A stretch of DNA of 64,000 nt from Blasia pusilla (Eukaryota; Marchantiophyta; Marchantiopsida; Blasiales): positions 19,220,001-19,284,000 of the forward strand of contig CM114273.1 in assembly GCA_050084515.1 (NCBI GenBank), read 5' to 3'. This document shows, one piece after another, positions 32,492 through 46,189 of this stretch. Positions within the stretch are counted from its first letter, which is position 1; the number at the start of each line of letters is the position of its first letter. The notes below the pieces were generated by a model, which saw nothing but the letters and a program-made list of their open reading frames with translations, searched no databases and was not told the origin of the DNA. Position numbers and translations under genes: made by a program.

Positions 32492-35400
32492 CTAGCCCTT
32501 TTTCACTGGCCGTTGTACATAGGACTTATTTGGATCCTCTGTCTTCAGCTTGGGAGGTCGGAGCTCTCCTTTCTTGGCCTTCTTTCCTCCTTTCATAAAA
32601 TCACGCCAGCTTGTCACCTGTGCCAACCATCAAAATCTAAGTCATTTCATAACTGCATAAACTTATGATGCTCAACAGGAGTACTATCAAACCGATGATT
32701 CTTATGGGGTCCACATCACTGTTGGAGATTCTTGAGTGCAAATGATGATAGCTTCTGTTTCATATTTCATATTGGTGCTTAACAGATTAGATTGTAGTCA
32801 TTAAGGAGTGCCTGTCATAGCCTTGCAACTATACAACCCAAGCCCTGGTTCGACTGTGCCAAAGACTGGGATAGGGCTCTACAAATGAGAGAAAGATTCA
32901 AAGTACATACTTGTCTATGAGATTTCTCACTCACCCTATTTTCTCGAGTTTCTTCCCACTGTTCCTGATCTTCACGTTTCCTCTTCCACATTTCTCGAGT
33001 TTCTTCTTCTTCTTTCTTGAGCCTGCCTTCTTCTTCAGAGATCTACACATATCAGCTTGTGAGAACACTCCCATCTACGAAAATACCAACTAATCTAGAT
33101 ATGTCATGACAAGATGGAAATCAATTCAAATGACTTTTATACCAGGGCAGTTGTTGAAAGTGGAAATGTTCCAAAACTGTGGGAGATGAGAAACCCAATG
33201 GTTCTCAACAGGTTAAAAATTGATGTAAGACAGAGGAACCACATCACCGGCAGGTGCTGAGTAATCTACCCTCATTTGAAATTTCCGTCTCCTCCATTCT
33301 TGCTCTGTGAGAATTTCTCGAACTCGTTGCTTCCACTTCTGTTTGTACTCTTCAGACTCCTCATATTGAGTCTCAAACTTTCCCTGTAGCAAATCAAACA
33401 TGGATTTCAAAATCTCCCTTGAACGTTTGACTGCACAATCAACAGCATTCCTTCCCCTGAGATAATATGAGGAACCACAGGCACTAATCCAGGGAGTCTT
33501 CATGATGAAAAACTAGTACTTTTCAGTGAAGCAGAAACTAAAGAGTATCCAGTTCGAAAAGGGACCAAGCTCAGTTTACTTGGTCATGGTGGTTTTCGAC
33601 TTACTGCTTTGGATACTCAGTCACGACGCTTAGTAAGAAGGACAATATCAACCTGGGGCCATGCAAGACCTACAAAAATTATTGGATGTAGAAGGTGTTG
33701 ACAATTCTGCTCAAGAATGGAGATACATCGAAAACACATGATGCCAGATATCTCCTTCAATTTGACTTGAACACTTACCTTGTAACAAGAAAAATTTGCC
33801 CAGATCCAAATAAGTTTTCAGGAACAAGACAAGAAACGTACCAAAGCTGTAAGTTGCTGAACTATCTGACAAGTAAATGTGAGGCTCTACGAAGTGATCA
33901 AGTGTTTGTCATACCTCATCTACCATGGACTTGATCTTGGATGCATTGTCCTTCTTCAGCATTTTCTTCCTCTCTGCCCTTAACTCATCTGAATCCCATT
34001 ACAGTCCTTAGATTCCTCCACTGAAGTACCATGGCAAAACTTCACAATCACATTTCAACATGATAAAGAACACCAAAACCAGCTGCAGACCCAACACGTT
34101 TATTGAGATGTCCACAAACCTCTGGCTAAATTTATCTGAGCAACCACATAGTCTCTCTCAGATGTGTCCAATAATAACTGCTGAGCTTTCGCCAAAGCTG
34201 TCCTGACCAACAAAAGACAAATGGTTGCCAGGTTAGAAATGAAATTTCCCGCAACAACACTTGTTCTCAGAGTTGGGCATAACGCCTACATGATGATGTC
34301 CTAAGCCGCAGACTGCACAGCCCAGCAATCTCTACAATAGAGAAAATAACATCATAAATACCTGAAAAGGCCTCCTTTGCCTTTGGGTGTTTGCACTTAT
34401 CTGGATGTATCAGCAACGATAACTGCCACAATCAAGGAAATAAATGTCATGCAATAAAGATTAAATCCACAATCTACTGAAAGCCCACAGCACGATGTGT
34501 GGCATATGCTACTGGATACTGAGAAATTCACAATCCCTCCCCATTGAGGAGCTCAGTGGAATGAGATTTACTTGCAATTTGCTACAAGGGTGTCAAATTA
34601 GCCCTTCCATGCTGAGTACCCTCAAGGTTGCTATTCTAATACAAAGTGTTTGATCAGTGAGAATTGCTAATACAGAGCTTCATAGACCACAGAGTTGCTA
34701 AAATGAAAGCAGAAGTGAACACTCAGTAGATGTGTTTTTTCTCATTTACATCATCACATCCACCTCCCTTTCCAGCAACCTAGTAAGAGGAATCTCTTCT
34801 TCTCTTCTTCTAACAAGCTCAATCTCCAAACTTGAAACACCTTTTGTTATAGTACCAATGCCTTTGAAGACCAGAAACATGACAGTCTCATATAACAAGA
34901 AGTGATTAAAGGGACTGTACAAAGCACCAATCCATTATTTGAGTCTTCCTCTCTCTTCTGTCTTCACCATCGTCATATCATGGTGGGATCATGGAAAGAT
35001 ACTGCTCAGATTGCTGTTGGAAAGAAGTGGATGATCTGTGGAAGACCTATCAAATGGTGGCCCTTGGAGCTCAAGACCACCCTTGCAAAACTAAGAAAAG
35101 TGTATGTACCATGCATGTAACCTGTCATATAGCTTGCGAAAGTCAGGGCTTAGAATGAAAGTGTGGAGGAGAAATTGTACCACAACATGATGAGAACAAA
35201 CAGTACTGGTGAATGGCCAGTAGGGTAGAGTTTACAACATCAAGCAGGGAGTAGTTCAAGGCTGACCACTCTTGACCACCCCTTACAACTTTTCATCAAC
35301 TCATTACCGGAGGAAATGGACGACAGTGGAATTGGCTTCCAAGTAAGTAGTTGCTAAATCATTGCCCTGATGGTTGTTGAAGAGTTTGTTGGCCAAGATG

Positions 35401-36569
35401 GAATAGAAGAGCCAATCCTGGAAATAGTATCTAAAACCCAAAGCTAGTGTGACATTCCGGGCATGTAGGCAAATGAGACAAAAAACTATCTTAGCAAGAG
35501 GGGAATCCTTTGTGGATCCACAGTATTCCGGAGTACTCACAGCAACACATCATTGAATAAGTAACCAAAGATTTACTGTCTTCAATGCATTTACTTGACC
35601 AGTAGAACTGAAGAACTGTCTGTGGGAGACTCCTTGTTTGGGAACCTAGTTCAAGTTCAGTAGAGGGACCATCCCCTTGAACCACCGAAAGACTGCAATG
35701 GGGAACAAAATCAGAGTCCTGCACCCTTGAGTGACAGTGGGGATGGCAAATCTTCATCTGTGCCAAATTTACAACACAAAGAGCAAAAACCAGCGCTGAG
35801 GCTGCTAGCGCAGATTCAGCCCTTTTTTATGTTCAGTAGCCTAGGTTCACTGCCAAAAACTGCTAGACCAGTAAATACCATCTTTATCCTAATCAGGAAA
35901 GAAGATAGATGCTGTTGTTCAGAGATTCTTCATTGTTACATGGACGTCCCACACTAACACAGTATCAGAGTCTCCCTCCTCCATAACCCATACGTCGATC
36001 CTTCCACCCTCTACATTTATCCCAGGCTCTGACACCACCCAACCAGGGTGTGCAAGGTCTACCATTGCAAGGTTATAACAGGCACTAATTAAATCAATTC
36101 AGTCTCCTTTCTCTCTTCACAGCTGTTTAAGTATTGTGTGCAACCCTCCAACCGATGGTGTGCACAAACAGAAAAATACTCCATTCTCCTATTTCTTCTC
36201 TGAATGTCTCACCTTGCGATACTGTCTCCTAACATCCTCTGGAGTGGCACTGAAGGGAAGATTTAAATGTTCAAATGGGTTGAGCTTGAAGCACGACAAG
36301 ACCCTGAAAGTAACACCAGAAACAGATATTGAATTGCAAAAGAAACATCAATTTCTCCGACATATGCCAGAAACTGTACAGGAAAACAAAGTGGGACTTC
36401 CCAGCCAATCAACAACTGTCACATTGAAAAAGAAGGAAAGAAAACGCAGCACCATGTACTGAAGACACAAAGCAAACCTGAGGACTTCATTATCACGTTC
36501 AACCTCGCTTACTTCAGCAAAAAACTCCTTTAGTAGCGCCTCATCCAACACAGCACTGGAGTCGCCCAT
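32492..36569 (-). CDS. DNAJC8: DNAJC8/SPF31-like J-domain splicing protein, eight exons
   Basis: The exons, in coding order on the minus strand, are 36569-36478, 36303-36213, 34422-34362, 34197-34120, 33988-33915, 33383-33270, 33042-32935 and 32617-32492. Every junction has GT/AG and keeps frame, giving 247 residues, close to the plant homologues. The J domain contains NPFEHLNLPFSATPEDV, QYRK and the HPD motif (LIHPDKCKHPKAKEAF); then come LAKAQQLLLD, KKMLKKDNASKIKS, REILTEQEWRRRK and the conserved C-terminus SWRDFMKGGKKAKKGE...VKKG. Human DNAJC8 (SPF31) is a nuclear spliceosome-associated J protein; the plant function is inferred by orthology. The ORF continues upstream to a GTG, but ATG 36569 (MGDSSAVLDEALLK) matches the family start. 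Intron 2 (34423-36212) is the longest. All eight exons are undamaged although transposons lie on both sides. Confidence 0.95.
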
Positions 36570-38639
36570 GCCTCCCTTCACACTACTATTACCAGATTAA
36601 CTCAATGACAGTACTCTTCCAAGGCAATTACTTTAGCCCTAGGGTCAATTAGGGCTAAAACACGGCTGCATAACATCTCCAGTAGCTTTTGAGAAAGGCA
36701 AGAAACCACACCGACTGCCCTGTGACTGCGAACATTCCCCCAAATGCCTTGCCACTCTGGCCATCACCTCCCCCGCTCAATACTAGACATTTTTTTCTCC
36801 ATGCATTTCTTGCACACTCGTTTCTTCCCATGATAGAAGACCTGCTACACTATTGCTCCCAAAACCTTTGATAATCTCAGCCAAAACCACCACTTTGGGT
36901 TCCAGAAACACAAAACCTGCTTTCCTTCCAAACATGAATTAGGCACCTCTCATATGACTCCTTCAACCATTTCTCATCTCTTTCATCATCCTGTGCATTG
37001 CTCATCCAAACAAGTTCTGATACCTCTTATCTCAGGTTTGATGAACCATTTGATCCTGTTGCTGTCGATGTTGGACAAGCTCCTAAACCACTGGAGAAAT
37101 CAGCCACTACCCATCTCATCCTTCATCTCACCTGAAACAGACAAATGTCTCGTCCCTAGTGATTCTAGGGCTGGTGAATATGCTCCAATAAAATAACTAT
37201 TCTGTCCATTTTCTCCAACCTCTCCCCCTCACCTACTGGAAGAAGTGTGCCGCAAAAAGCCTTGGAGGAGAAAGAGGGGAGAGACACTCCCACAAACGAG
37301 AAAATGAGCGACAAAATTAAAGAATCCGATGAGAGGCGGGTGCCCTCCAAACGACTTCATCGCTTTCAAATGGATGTTCTGAAATTCTATTACGATGCCC
37401 GTCTCGTACGGAGATAATACCAATCGGTCTACCTAAGCAAAGTAATCACGGGAAGAATTACTAATCTCGTGGAATAGACTTCCAGTCAAGGGGGATATTA
37501 ACGACGTGAGCCTGAAGTGGGACAATACCTCGCTTCCAGAGGGAACCGTCTACGAAATTCAATAGAAAAATATTCAGTAGGGGGCAGATCTCAAGTCTCA
37601 ATGCCAACACGTTTTTTTTCTCGACAAGGCTTTGCATTAGAAAAATGAACCATAAAAGGAGATTTGGCATGTCTGAAGGCCTTGCCCAACAAAGACAAAA
37701 GCCAGAACATCGGCAATTTTTGCAAAAGACACCTCCTACAGAAGAGGAAGATTTAGGAGTAGGATAGAGAAAGAACTATTCACTCACTTGCCTCCACACC
37801 CAGATAAGCAACACTAACCCTGACGTTAGGTCTACAGCCAACCGTATCCATACGCAGCCCACCACAACAGCAAAACCTAGCAGACACCCAGCATACTTCT
37901 ACAGAAAACCTCGTAGAATTCCTCAGAACGGCTCGAAACCCAGAATCTCGACCCTGGATGAAGACCATTAGCTCAAAATCACCACAAAGAAGCGACAACA
38001 ACGTGCAGTGAAATCACCTCACCCACATCATTTGTTGGATGCTACTGAATCGTCTCTACAACGCTGAGATAATCCAAGCGGATCCTTGAACACTTCTCTG
38101 CCCGCAAGTGGATTCCAGTTCGCGGTCCGCGGTAGAAACCTTACTGTATTTCCTGCCTACAGCGCGAGAACCTGTCCAAGAACTTAGTCGACTGTCGCTA
38201 CCGCTACTTAATCCGCTGCCGTCAACGATCACTACAAACCATTCCAAGTCGAATCCGCAGTTAAGAAATAGTGGGTTTACTCGAGGAGTAGAGAAGCATC
38301 CAGCTCGCTCACTACATATGTCACTTGTAACCGTAATGCGATCTCTCCTGCGTCGCTCCCTACGTGCTTGCCTTCTTCCCTAGCCTCGGTCGACCCGATA
38401 TGTTAGGGTTCTAAATGGACCCTAAACCCTTGCAGAACCTGCCATGCGCGGGTGAAGTAAGGTAGTATGGAGGGAGGGTGAAGTAAGGTAGCATGAAGGG
38501 ATGGTGCCTTAGTTTTAAATTTTATTTCACACTAATAATTTTTTAAATATTGGATAGTCATCTTCCCTCTTTGAATGTTTATCGATTTCAATGATGAACT
38601 TTCTTTTCTCACTCTAGACAATACTATATACATGAAAAA
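36570..38639. promoter_or_regulatory. 5' flank of the DNAJC8 gene
   Basis: No second gene is recognised. A 10-bp inverted repeat TTTAGCCCTA / TAGGGCTAAA (36632-36641 and 36650-36659) lies 63-90 bp upstream of the ATG, in the probable 5' UTR or core promoter. A telo-box-like CCCTAAACCCT lies at about 38418-38430. A short GTGAAGTAAGGTAG tandem duplication is at 38452-38495. Exact promoter boundaries cannot be set. Confidence 0.35.
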
Positions 38640-41600
38640 TATATAGGAGTAGGCAAATAAATGGCAACTTTTTGTAAAGTTTGATATCGAGATTTATTAA
38701 TAATCATAATAAAAATCGACTTACTAAAAGATCAAAATTTACATAAATCAAATGGCAAATATGAGTATGATGCAATCAATGCATTACGTGGAATAAATAT
38801 TCGATTTCCAATATTCTTCCCAGTAATAATTTCAACATCGATGCAATGACTTATAAATCCACGAATTGCCAATCTTATCTCGTTTGCATGTCCATGTGAT
38901 CCATTCATGTTTCATAAGAGCATGATTGGTGCACCGATCTTCAAACATAAAAAATGCGGAGGAAGTACGGAAGGCAAACATGTGTTAAAAAATTCACTTG
39001 GGTAGATATGACTCATCCCCTCATTCGAAATAGAGTCAACGTTGAGGTAAATATGCTCCTGTACACGATATGAAATTAATTAGTGAGAAAATGTAATATT
39101 AGTATCCAAACTTCCCAAAAACATATTGATAGAAATACAAAAGATATAAGTAAAAGGTTTACCTCTCCAAGAAACCGAGACATAAAGTATGCATGTATGT
39201 CGTCAACATGTTTATTTCTAAGAGTCAAAATAGCCTTATCTCTTAAGAAATCAAGTTTGTTGTTCATCACGCAAATGACCTTCCAACCTTTGAACTCGCA
39301 TGTTTTTTTTCAACTTCATGACCTTAATAAGACCAAAGAGATGATCTCTTTATGGTGGCTTGGATGATTTGCGGCCGATCCCCATGACGAACAACATACA
39401 ACACTTGACAAAAATCACCACCAAATATCATAAGTTTTCCACCAAATGGTATTTGTCGTAAATCATCAGAAACAACTCTGATAATATCTTGTAAAGTTGG
39501 ATTCACGGCCTCAAATTCATGACGATGAGCCATAGGTGCGTCATCCCATATAATGAGTATCGCATCACATATTAAGTGCCCTCCATCACTATCAACTGAT
39601 AAACTACAAATGAAAAAGGAAAGAAAATTAGAAGATATAATAATTGGAGCAATTAAAAATTATATATGAACAAAATTGGAGCTAATTAAAGCGATTACTA
39701 ACACTTATTTGCAAGTAGAGCTTTCGTGAAGATTAATGGGGATCTTTGAACGCGAATGTGCTATACATCCTCCGTCTAACAATAAGACAACTATGCCCGA
39801 TGATGCTATAGCCAAAGCTATACCTCTCCTCACACTTGCAAAGAGAAGATTATATAAAAACGTTTTTCCTGCTCCACCTAGACCATCGATGAAAAAAACT
39901 TTTGGAGATGGTGGAGCATTCAAACATATTTGATCAAGCCCATCATGTATAGCATCCCAAATAATGCGTTGTCCTTTGTTCAACAACGCCTCTCCCAATT
40001 GCACTCGCCCAAGTAATTCTTCCGTATCATATAATAGCTCTTGTTCCTCCAAATATGAGTGTGAATGAAGGCTTTGGAAATTAGCTTGGGGCATGTCTGG
40101 AAGTTAGACAATCTCTTTCTTTGATCTTGTAAATAATGATGGACTTCCAACAATGCAATATTAATGATAGCATCATTAACGGGAACATTAAAAATTCTTG
40201 TTTTTTTCAATGGGAGAGTTCCAAAAAAAGGTCCAAATCATCGTTAGTCTATTGAATGTTGAATATAAACGTACAAAGAAAAAACATAGTAATGAATTCT
40301 TACCTGACATTATTCATATAAGAGATTTTCTACGAGTGAAACCAAAAATTGACTCCATAATGTTGCAGGTTGAGCAGGTGTGTTGTAAACTATAATAATT
40401 GCAAAGAGATGGCATAGTGAAGAACCCATACGAATTATGGAAGATTCTTCAAAGCAAGAAAACAACTCCCTATCATCCGCAAGAAATCCCAATTGGATAG
40501 TAGCCTCCTCAAATGTTGGGCATAATATCCCATGAACAGCTCTCAAACATTTGTATGTAGTTGATCATCAAACATGATGGAGGAGTAATCTCAACCAATG
40601 TTGATCTCCTTCACCTAAGAAAAAATGAGAAAAATAGCTCATCTATCTATCTATAAAAGCAAACGGGTGAGGGTGGTATATAAGAAGCAAATATATACAA
40701 ACAACTTTTGCATATTTACCTAGATGAGTAAGGTGTAAGCGGCCAATGGGATGGCCACATCCATTATTTTTTTTATCCTACGAATCCATCTCTTGTTACT
40801 CCAACGATAATATGAAGGAAAATCTATATGTAGATATTATCGAGCAGTGGAGTCAAGTAGATTCTTAGCAAACCATTGGGTCATAATTGTATCCCTATCT
40901 AATTGTAAAATATCTCGAGGAGCGTCAATATTATTCAAATAGACTATTTGTTGCTCCGCAAGATGAACCGCTAATCGCACAATCCTTGTAAGTTCAACAT
41001 GTGGAATTAACTTGAAGAGATGCCAACATGCCTCTAAAGAAGATATATATCTAGAAAAATAAAAATTCCAAGTATTTTAATGAGGAGAATAAACATGATG
41101 GATGAGAAATTGAATATAATGCATCACATCAATCAAGTAGCGGAATCATACCTCGCATCAAGATATGACATTGTCTCATCAACAATGTCAATTGCATTGG
41201 ATGTATTCATTTCCTTTGAAAACTTAAATGACACCGCATCAAACCCCTTATAAACATATTTATATAAGTACTTAACAGCAGAAACACCACTTATGCTTTT
41301 GAGATTAATTTGACAATCGAAGAGGGTGCGTAATATAAGATTATAGGGCATGACCCAATGATTATCCAATGAATATTGACACCTAATTATCGCCCTCCCA
41401 TTCTCCAATCTAAAAAATACAATATCAAATCATGAATACATCGGCGTCATACGCCTTACAATATTACTTCGGCATCATATGCCCTACAATAATAAAAATA
41501 AGTCAAGATTAAAGGATCCTTACTTGCCATAGATCGGATGACCATCTTTCGTCTCTGTAGTATTGGATGCAAAAGCCTTAGGATAGCCTCTTGTACACTT

Positions 41601-42800
41601 TTTTGTTTCCTTATCCATAAATTGTGCATTTGGATTTAATGGTCCACATGGCCTATCAACCATATAATTAGCAACAGTAAAATACAACCTTGGATTGGTA
41701 GATTGATCAGGGATTTATGCTGAAATAATACAATCATAATCATGAGTGGTACATGGTTTATCCTCACATCCTAATATAATAAGAACATGCATATGCGACA
41801 AACTTTTTTTTGGAATTCCACCACATGGATGCATCCTACAACTTGTCCCAATATCTACTTCTTGATGATAAGTCTCAATAACTCCTAATTTTTCTTCTCA
41901 AGAACGCGCATGACCAAATCTGGTCGATCCGCAAATTAATTGACCAGGTAATAAGGTTGATGTAATCTCCTCCCACTTTGGATTGCATGCCATGTTCAAA
42001 AAGTAGTTTGGCTTCCCCAAATTTATTACAATTTCAATCGCATCTAGATACAATTGATGCATATGACATGCCCCTCCAATAAAAGAAAAAGGTAATGTAA
42101 TGCGTCTCCCAAACCTCCGACTATCCACATGTTGTCGATGCATGGGATCCTTTACATCTTGATATAGTTCAGTTCTCAACTCCTTTTGATTTAAGCACAC
42201 CCATGATAATCATTGCATCTCTACAGTGGCATAGAGGTCAACCATATATTTTTGAGTAAGTCAACCAAACCGCAATAAGAGATTGATATCTTCGCCTCCA
42301 ATCCGCGCTTAAAGTAAAAAAATATGCAGATTGCAAGGTCGTAATACTCTTTGTTTTTCTTTCCTCAACAATATCATCATCAACTCTTTCCTCATCCATC
42401 CAATCTTTTGAAGGTTCAATGTGTCCCTCCTTATGAATAATCCCGCCCAATCGTTGGGATTCTCTGTGGCCTTTGATCCTCCCAAAGGGTATTCTAGGAT
42501 ACCAATCTACGTCACCATAAATAAATAGTAGAAAAAAATATCATGGAATATATGCTTCATTGAGTTTTGATATACGTCTCATTCCTCCTCCATGTAGTCG
42601 TACAATTATATCACGATGGTCAACATGTTTACTACCATCACCCGACAAAGTAGCAACAACCTCAAAAGCTAGTTGGTAAGTTATAACGTGTCGTGCACCA
42701 TCGCTGCCAACATACATCGGGTGTTATGCACACACATGTCTAAGATCCATCTGGTTATAAATCCTAACATCTCTACACAAGAACGACTAGACAACCCCAA
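38640..42800 (-). pseudogene. Helitron Rep/PIF1 helicase, heavily decayed
   Basis: Minus-strand blocks appear in the usual Helitron order: RDIIVRLHGGGMRRIS (about 42610), a GRRITLPFSFIGGACHMHQLY block with FLNMACNPKW (42120-41960), a Rep-like HVVEFQKK...CMFLL block (about 41840-41760), SAVKYLYKYVYKG (about 41260), the helicase Walker A GLGGAGKTFLYN with ASSGIVVLLLDGG (39880-39760), GGKLMIFGGDFCQVL (about 39430), and the C-terminal LPPHFLCLKI...MIINKS segment (38960-38650). Most blocks are separated by stops and frame changes. The C-terminal block is homologous to the Helitron piece at 19.9 kb. No clear 3' hairpin-CTRR end was found. Confidence 0.85.
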
Positions 42801-43550
42801 TATAAAGTTGAATACGCACTGTAAACTTTGATGAAATATGCAATCAACCGTGCTTCATCCTAACAGCCATACTCATGATTCGGATACATATTGGTGTAAC
42901 AGCAAGAGAAAGTATACACAAGGATTCCCAAAATGTGTGATCTTCCTTATCAATCACTCCTAGCCCACTCTTCAAGAGAGAATCCAGGATCAATACTTGC
43001 AAGCTGCATTGTATCACGGATCCCAACAAGGGTCTGTAAACCTAAGGAGATGAGCTCCAAATGACCCTCATCCGAGGTATACCCCCTTGGGCACCTCCAT
43101 GGATGACCTGTACACACAAGTCACTTCCCTCCTAGCACGTCACTACCCACCTGTAGTACACCCATGCTAGCTCCCTAACAACTACACATGTCGTTCCCTC
43201 ATGAGACCAACTATGAACTAACCCATGACCCTATACGTCCAAGTGGAGCCATACATGGTTGAGAAGGTCAAGCTCTCCAAGGTTGCCACTCCTCATAAAG
43301 GAAAGGGTGATCTATATTCGTAGGTCACATCCTAAGATCAGGTCATATATGACCTCTCAAAATAGGGAAGTACAAGACCCCTCTAAGGCCTCGATACTAT
43401 CTCGCCCTACGCCTCATCTACCATGACAATTGTCGTGCAAATACACATTGCTGCCAACATACATTGGCTGTCATGCACACACATGTCTAAGATCCATCTA
43501 GCTATGAATCCTAACATCTCTACACATGAACGACGGGACAATCCCAATCC
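42703..43550. repeat. Direct repeat of about 100 bp flanking a dispersed-repeat copy
   Basis: TGCCAACATACAT...CACACACATGTCTAAGATCC at 42703-42802 recurs at 43450-43550. Between them lies the copy of the repeat also found at 11450-11860 (here 42900-43260). The copy may have been inserted with a local duplication, or a recombination event may have duplicated the Helitron edge. Confidence 0.55.
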
Positions 43551-44065
43551 CCCCCCTAGCTGGTGGTTATGTCCCTCTAGCTCCAGATAGCCTACAAAAT
43601 AAGTCTAATCCTATGCACCTTTTCGGTGCTAAGATCAAGAGGTCGGGTGTAAGGCCGCCCCATCGTTATTCACCTTCATGCAATCGATAACATCAAGAAT
43701 CATCTTGTATCTACCTATCACACCTATGTACATCTGGGACAAAGCCAACATCCTTGAGGAACCAAGTCAAGAGGTGGTGTCAAACACGATATATGCCATC
43801 ATCGAAAATACCTATCACAAACTAGCATCATGGCTGCACCTCTGGTAGACCCACACAACATGCATCTCAAGCATGAAGGAACAACTGCCAAGTTTGGATC
43901 AATCCTCCCATCTATGTTCAGAAGATGATATGGCGCACAATTACGCACATGATCTTTCCAAACGGTACCATCACGACCCTCTAAAACAAGGACTCCTGAA
44001 GGTAAAATCTCTCACACTTGCATAATAGTGCGTCTCGCCGTCACATCCAATGTTTTTGGCCCGCT
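43551..44065. other. No gene seen
   Basis: Pyrimidine-rich non-coding sequence between the Helitron edge and the gypsy LTR; nothing assignable. Confidence 0.4.
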
Positions 44066-44570
44066 GTCACATCTCTTAGGATAGATCGAGGAGATCTAGT
44101 AGAGTGCCTTTGTGAGTAGTGGAGGACAGGCTCAGTTGGTCAAGGATGACCAACTGAGGCCCCGGGAAACTTGAGAGAGCAGGTTTCCCCTTCGTTTCGG
44201 CTCATTTGGATCCATATTGAGGAACTGACTATTTTAGATAAGTATCATTTTGAGTATGGGATCACCTTTCTATTTTTGGTAAGTGGCCCTTGACCTCCTA
44301 TATCAGTCAAGAGCCAAGGAGGTAACTTGGGAGCATAGGTTACTATGGAGAGAGCTTGGGAGAGGGGAGGGGTATACCTCAAGGAGAGAGAGCTCGAGAG
44401 CTCATTCTCTCTTTGTTGAACATCTTGGCATAAGGCGGTGGAGCTATGGTCCCTTGCCTTGTGAGTGTAACCCAAGCCTCTCATTAGGAGAGTGGGTTTG
44501 GTTTGACATGAGAGAGAGTGCATACCTTTGAGAGCTATGGTGTGAAATGGTGTAGAGAGAGATTGGATCT
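44066..44570 (+). repeat. Upstream LTR-like repeat of the methyltransferase gypsy element
   Basis: Collinear with 53657-54160, both ending at GATTGGATCT and sharing AAACTTGAGAGAGCAGGTTT and TGGTTTGACATGAGAGAGAG. The first roughly 150 bp of the downstream copy are missing here, so this 5' LTR is truncated. A GAGAGAAT-type microsatellite follows at 44578-44640 instead of a clear primer-binding site. Confidence 0.75.
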
Positions 44571-46139
44571 AATTTACAAAGAGAGAATGAGAGAATGAGA
44601 GAAAGAGATAATGAGAGAATGAGAGAGTGAGAGAGCCTCATGGGGGAGCTCGTTGGGTACTTGCTGTTTTTTGCAGGTTGGGGACCGTGTTCCCCATTCA
44701 GCGGCTCATGGGAGTGCTCACCGGAGCAAGGGCTGCTTTGATTGTTCTTTGCATTTACCGATTTTTTTGTGTGGAAGAGTGGCGTGCGGAAGCGCTGCCC
44801 AATTTTTGATAGGGATAGAGTATGGGGGCAGGTTGCCCCATGCCGATGCTCTCAAGAGCACCATGAAGCTTGCTGATTTGTATTTGTATAGGTTTTACAT
44901 TTTTGTTGGGAGAAATCAGCACGGAAGCGCTGCCAAATTTTGTGTAGGAGAAAGAGCCATTGGGCTTTACAATAATCCTCGTCAGTTTTTATTGGAATTC
45001 CGATTCTAAATACTTTTTGAGGCTGTCATAGATCGTGAAGCTATGGAGGTTATGCAACAAATAGTGTGCAATTTGGAGTTGCGAGCAAAAAGTTATGCTC
45101 AATCTTGCAAAATTTCCATTGCTAGGCAATTTTTAGGGTTAAATTGTTCAAACCCTAAACCAGCCGCCACGCCGGCGGCGGCCGTCATACTCATAGTCAC
45201 CGTCAATGGTCCACCGTCGACAGTCAACCATCACCGTCAAAGATCAATTATCACCGTCACCATCACCGGTTGGCAGTCACCATCAACAGTCAACCGTTAC
45301 CATCAACGGTCCACCATCCGTTGTCCACCCTTTGGTTGCCATTACCGCCATTACAGAGTGGAGGATCTTCCACGACGTTCGTTGATTCTCTGACTTGCGT
45401 TGCCACCACATACTTTGTTTTGGCCACCACCATCATCGCAGTTTTTTCATCAACCACTGATGGCAGATGACCTCCGGTTATGGTGTTTGAGTTTTGATTT
45501 CATGCTGCTATGTTGTGATTGGTAGCCGCTCGACGACGATCGAGTACCGTGTTGTGACGCCCGTAGTCGCAACGCGCCGCCGATTGATGCGCCGTGCCGC
45601 TCATGGCCGCTCCGCACCATCTCGATCGTGGAACCGCTCCTTCACTAAGGAGCAGAGCGTGTGAATTTCTGATTGAGGAGGGTATGCTGCCGAGTGCCGC
45701 ACCCCATTCCCGAGTGTCGCACCCCATTCCCGAGTGTCGTGTCGTCTGTAGCCGTTCCGTGCCGCCAATGTCGCACCAGACCGCTCGACCTGCACCGCAC
45801 ATTGAGGAGGTTGAGCAGCGTCAGTACGAGAGGAGTACGACTTGCTAATTGGAGGAGTTATCTTCACGACCGAGTAGGGGTCGAGATTTGCAGTTGTTGA
45901 GGAGCGACATCGACATGTGTTCAAGTTACCTATTCTGGTCCTTTATCCTGCACGTGTGAGGGATTCTAGGATTTGGGTAGTTTATTTGGGGATATTGGCT
46001 TATGTGGATGCTCAGAGCATCATTCATGTATGTGGTTTAGGGGCCATAGACCTGTGTGGGATGTTCGGAGTTGAGGGTAGGTTGTCGATGAGGTGATAGC
46101 CTGGTCGATTTGCCGCACCACGCCGCGTGTTACCGCACG
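44571..46139 (+). other. Leader region of the gypsy element
   Basis: Starts with the GAGAGAAT microsatellite, then non-coding sequence, then a degenerate minisatellite of CACCGTCAACGGT-type units at about 45195-45325. 45510-46135 is homologous, in inverted orientation, to 8620-9195. No ORF with recognisable motifs. Confidence 0.5.
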
Positions 46140-46189
46140 TTACACGTCTCGGGGAGGGAGAGTGTAGATCAAGTGCCGTATGTTGGGGA

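Noticed and set aside
36569-36581. Longer start (GTG, MKGG...) for the DNAJC8 homologue
   Set aside because: The codon at 36581 is GTG; the ATG at 36569 matches the family start.
38403-38450. Helitron 3' end with hairpin ACCCGC/GCAGGT for the 38.6-42.8 kb element
   Set aside because: The stem has a mismatch and no CTRR follows at the right distance.
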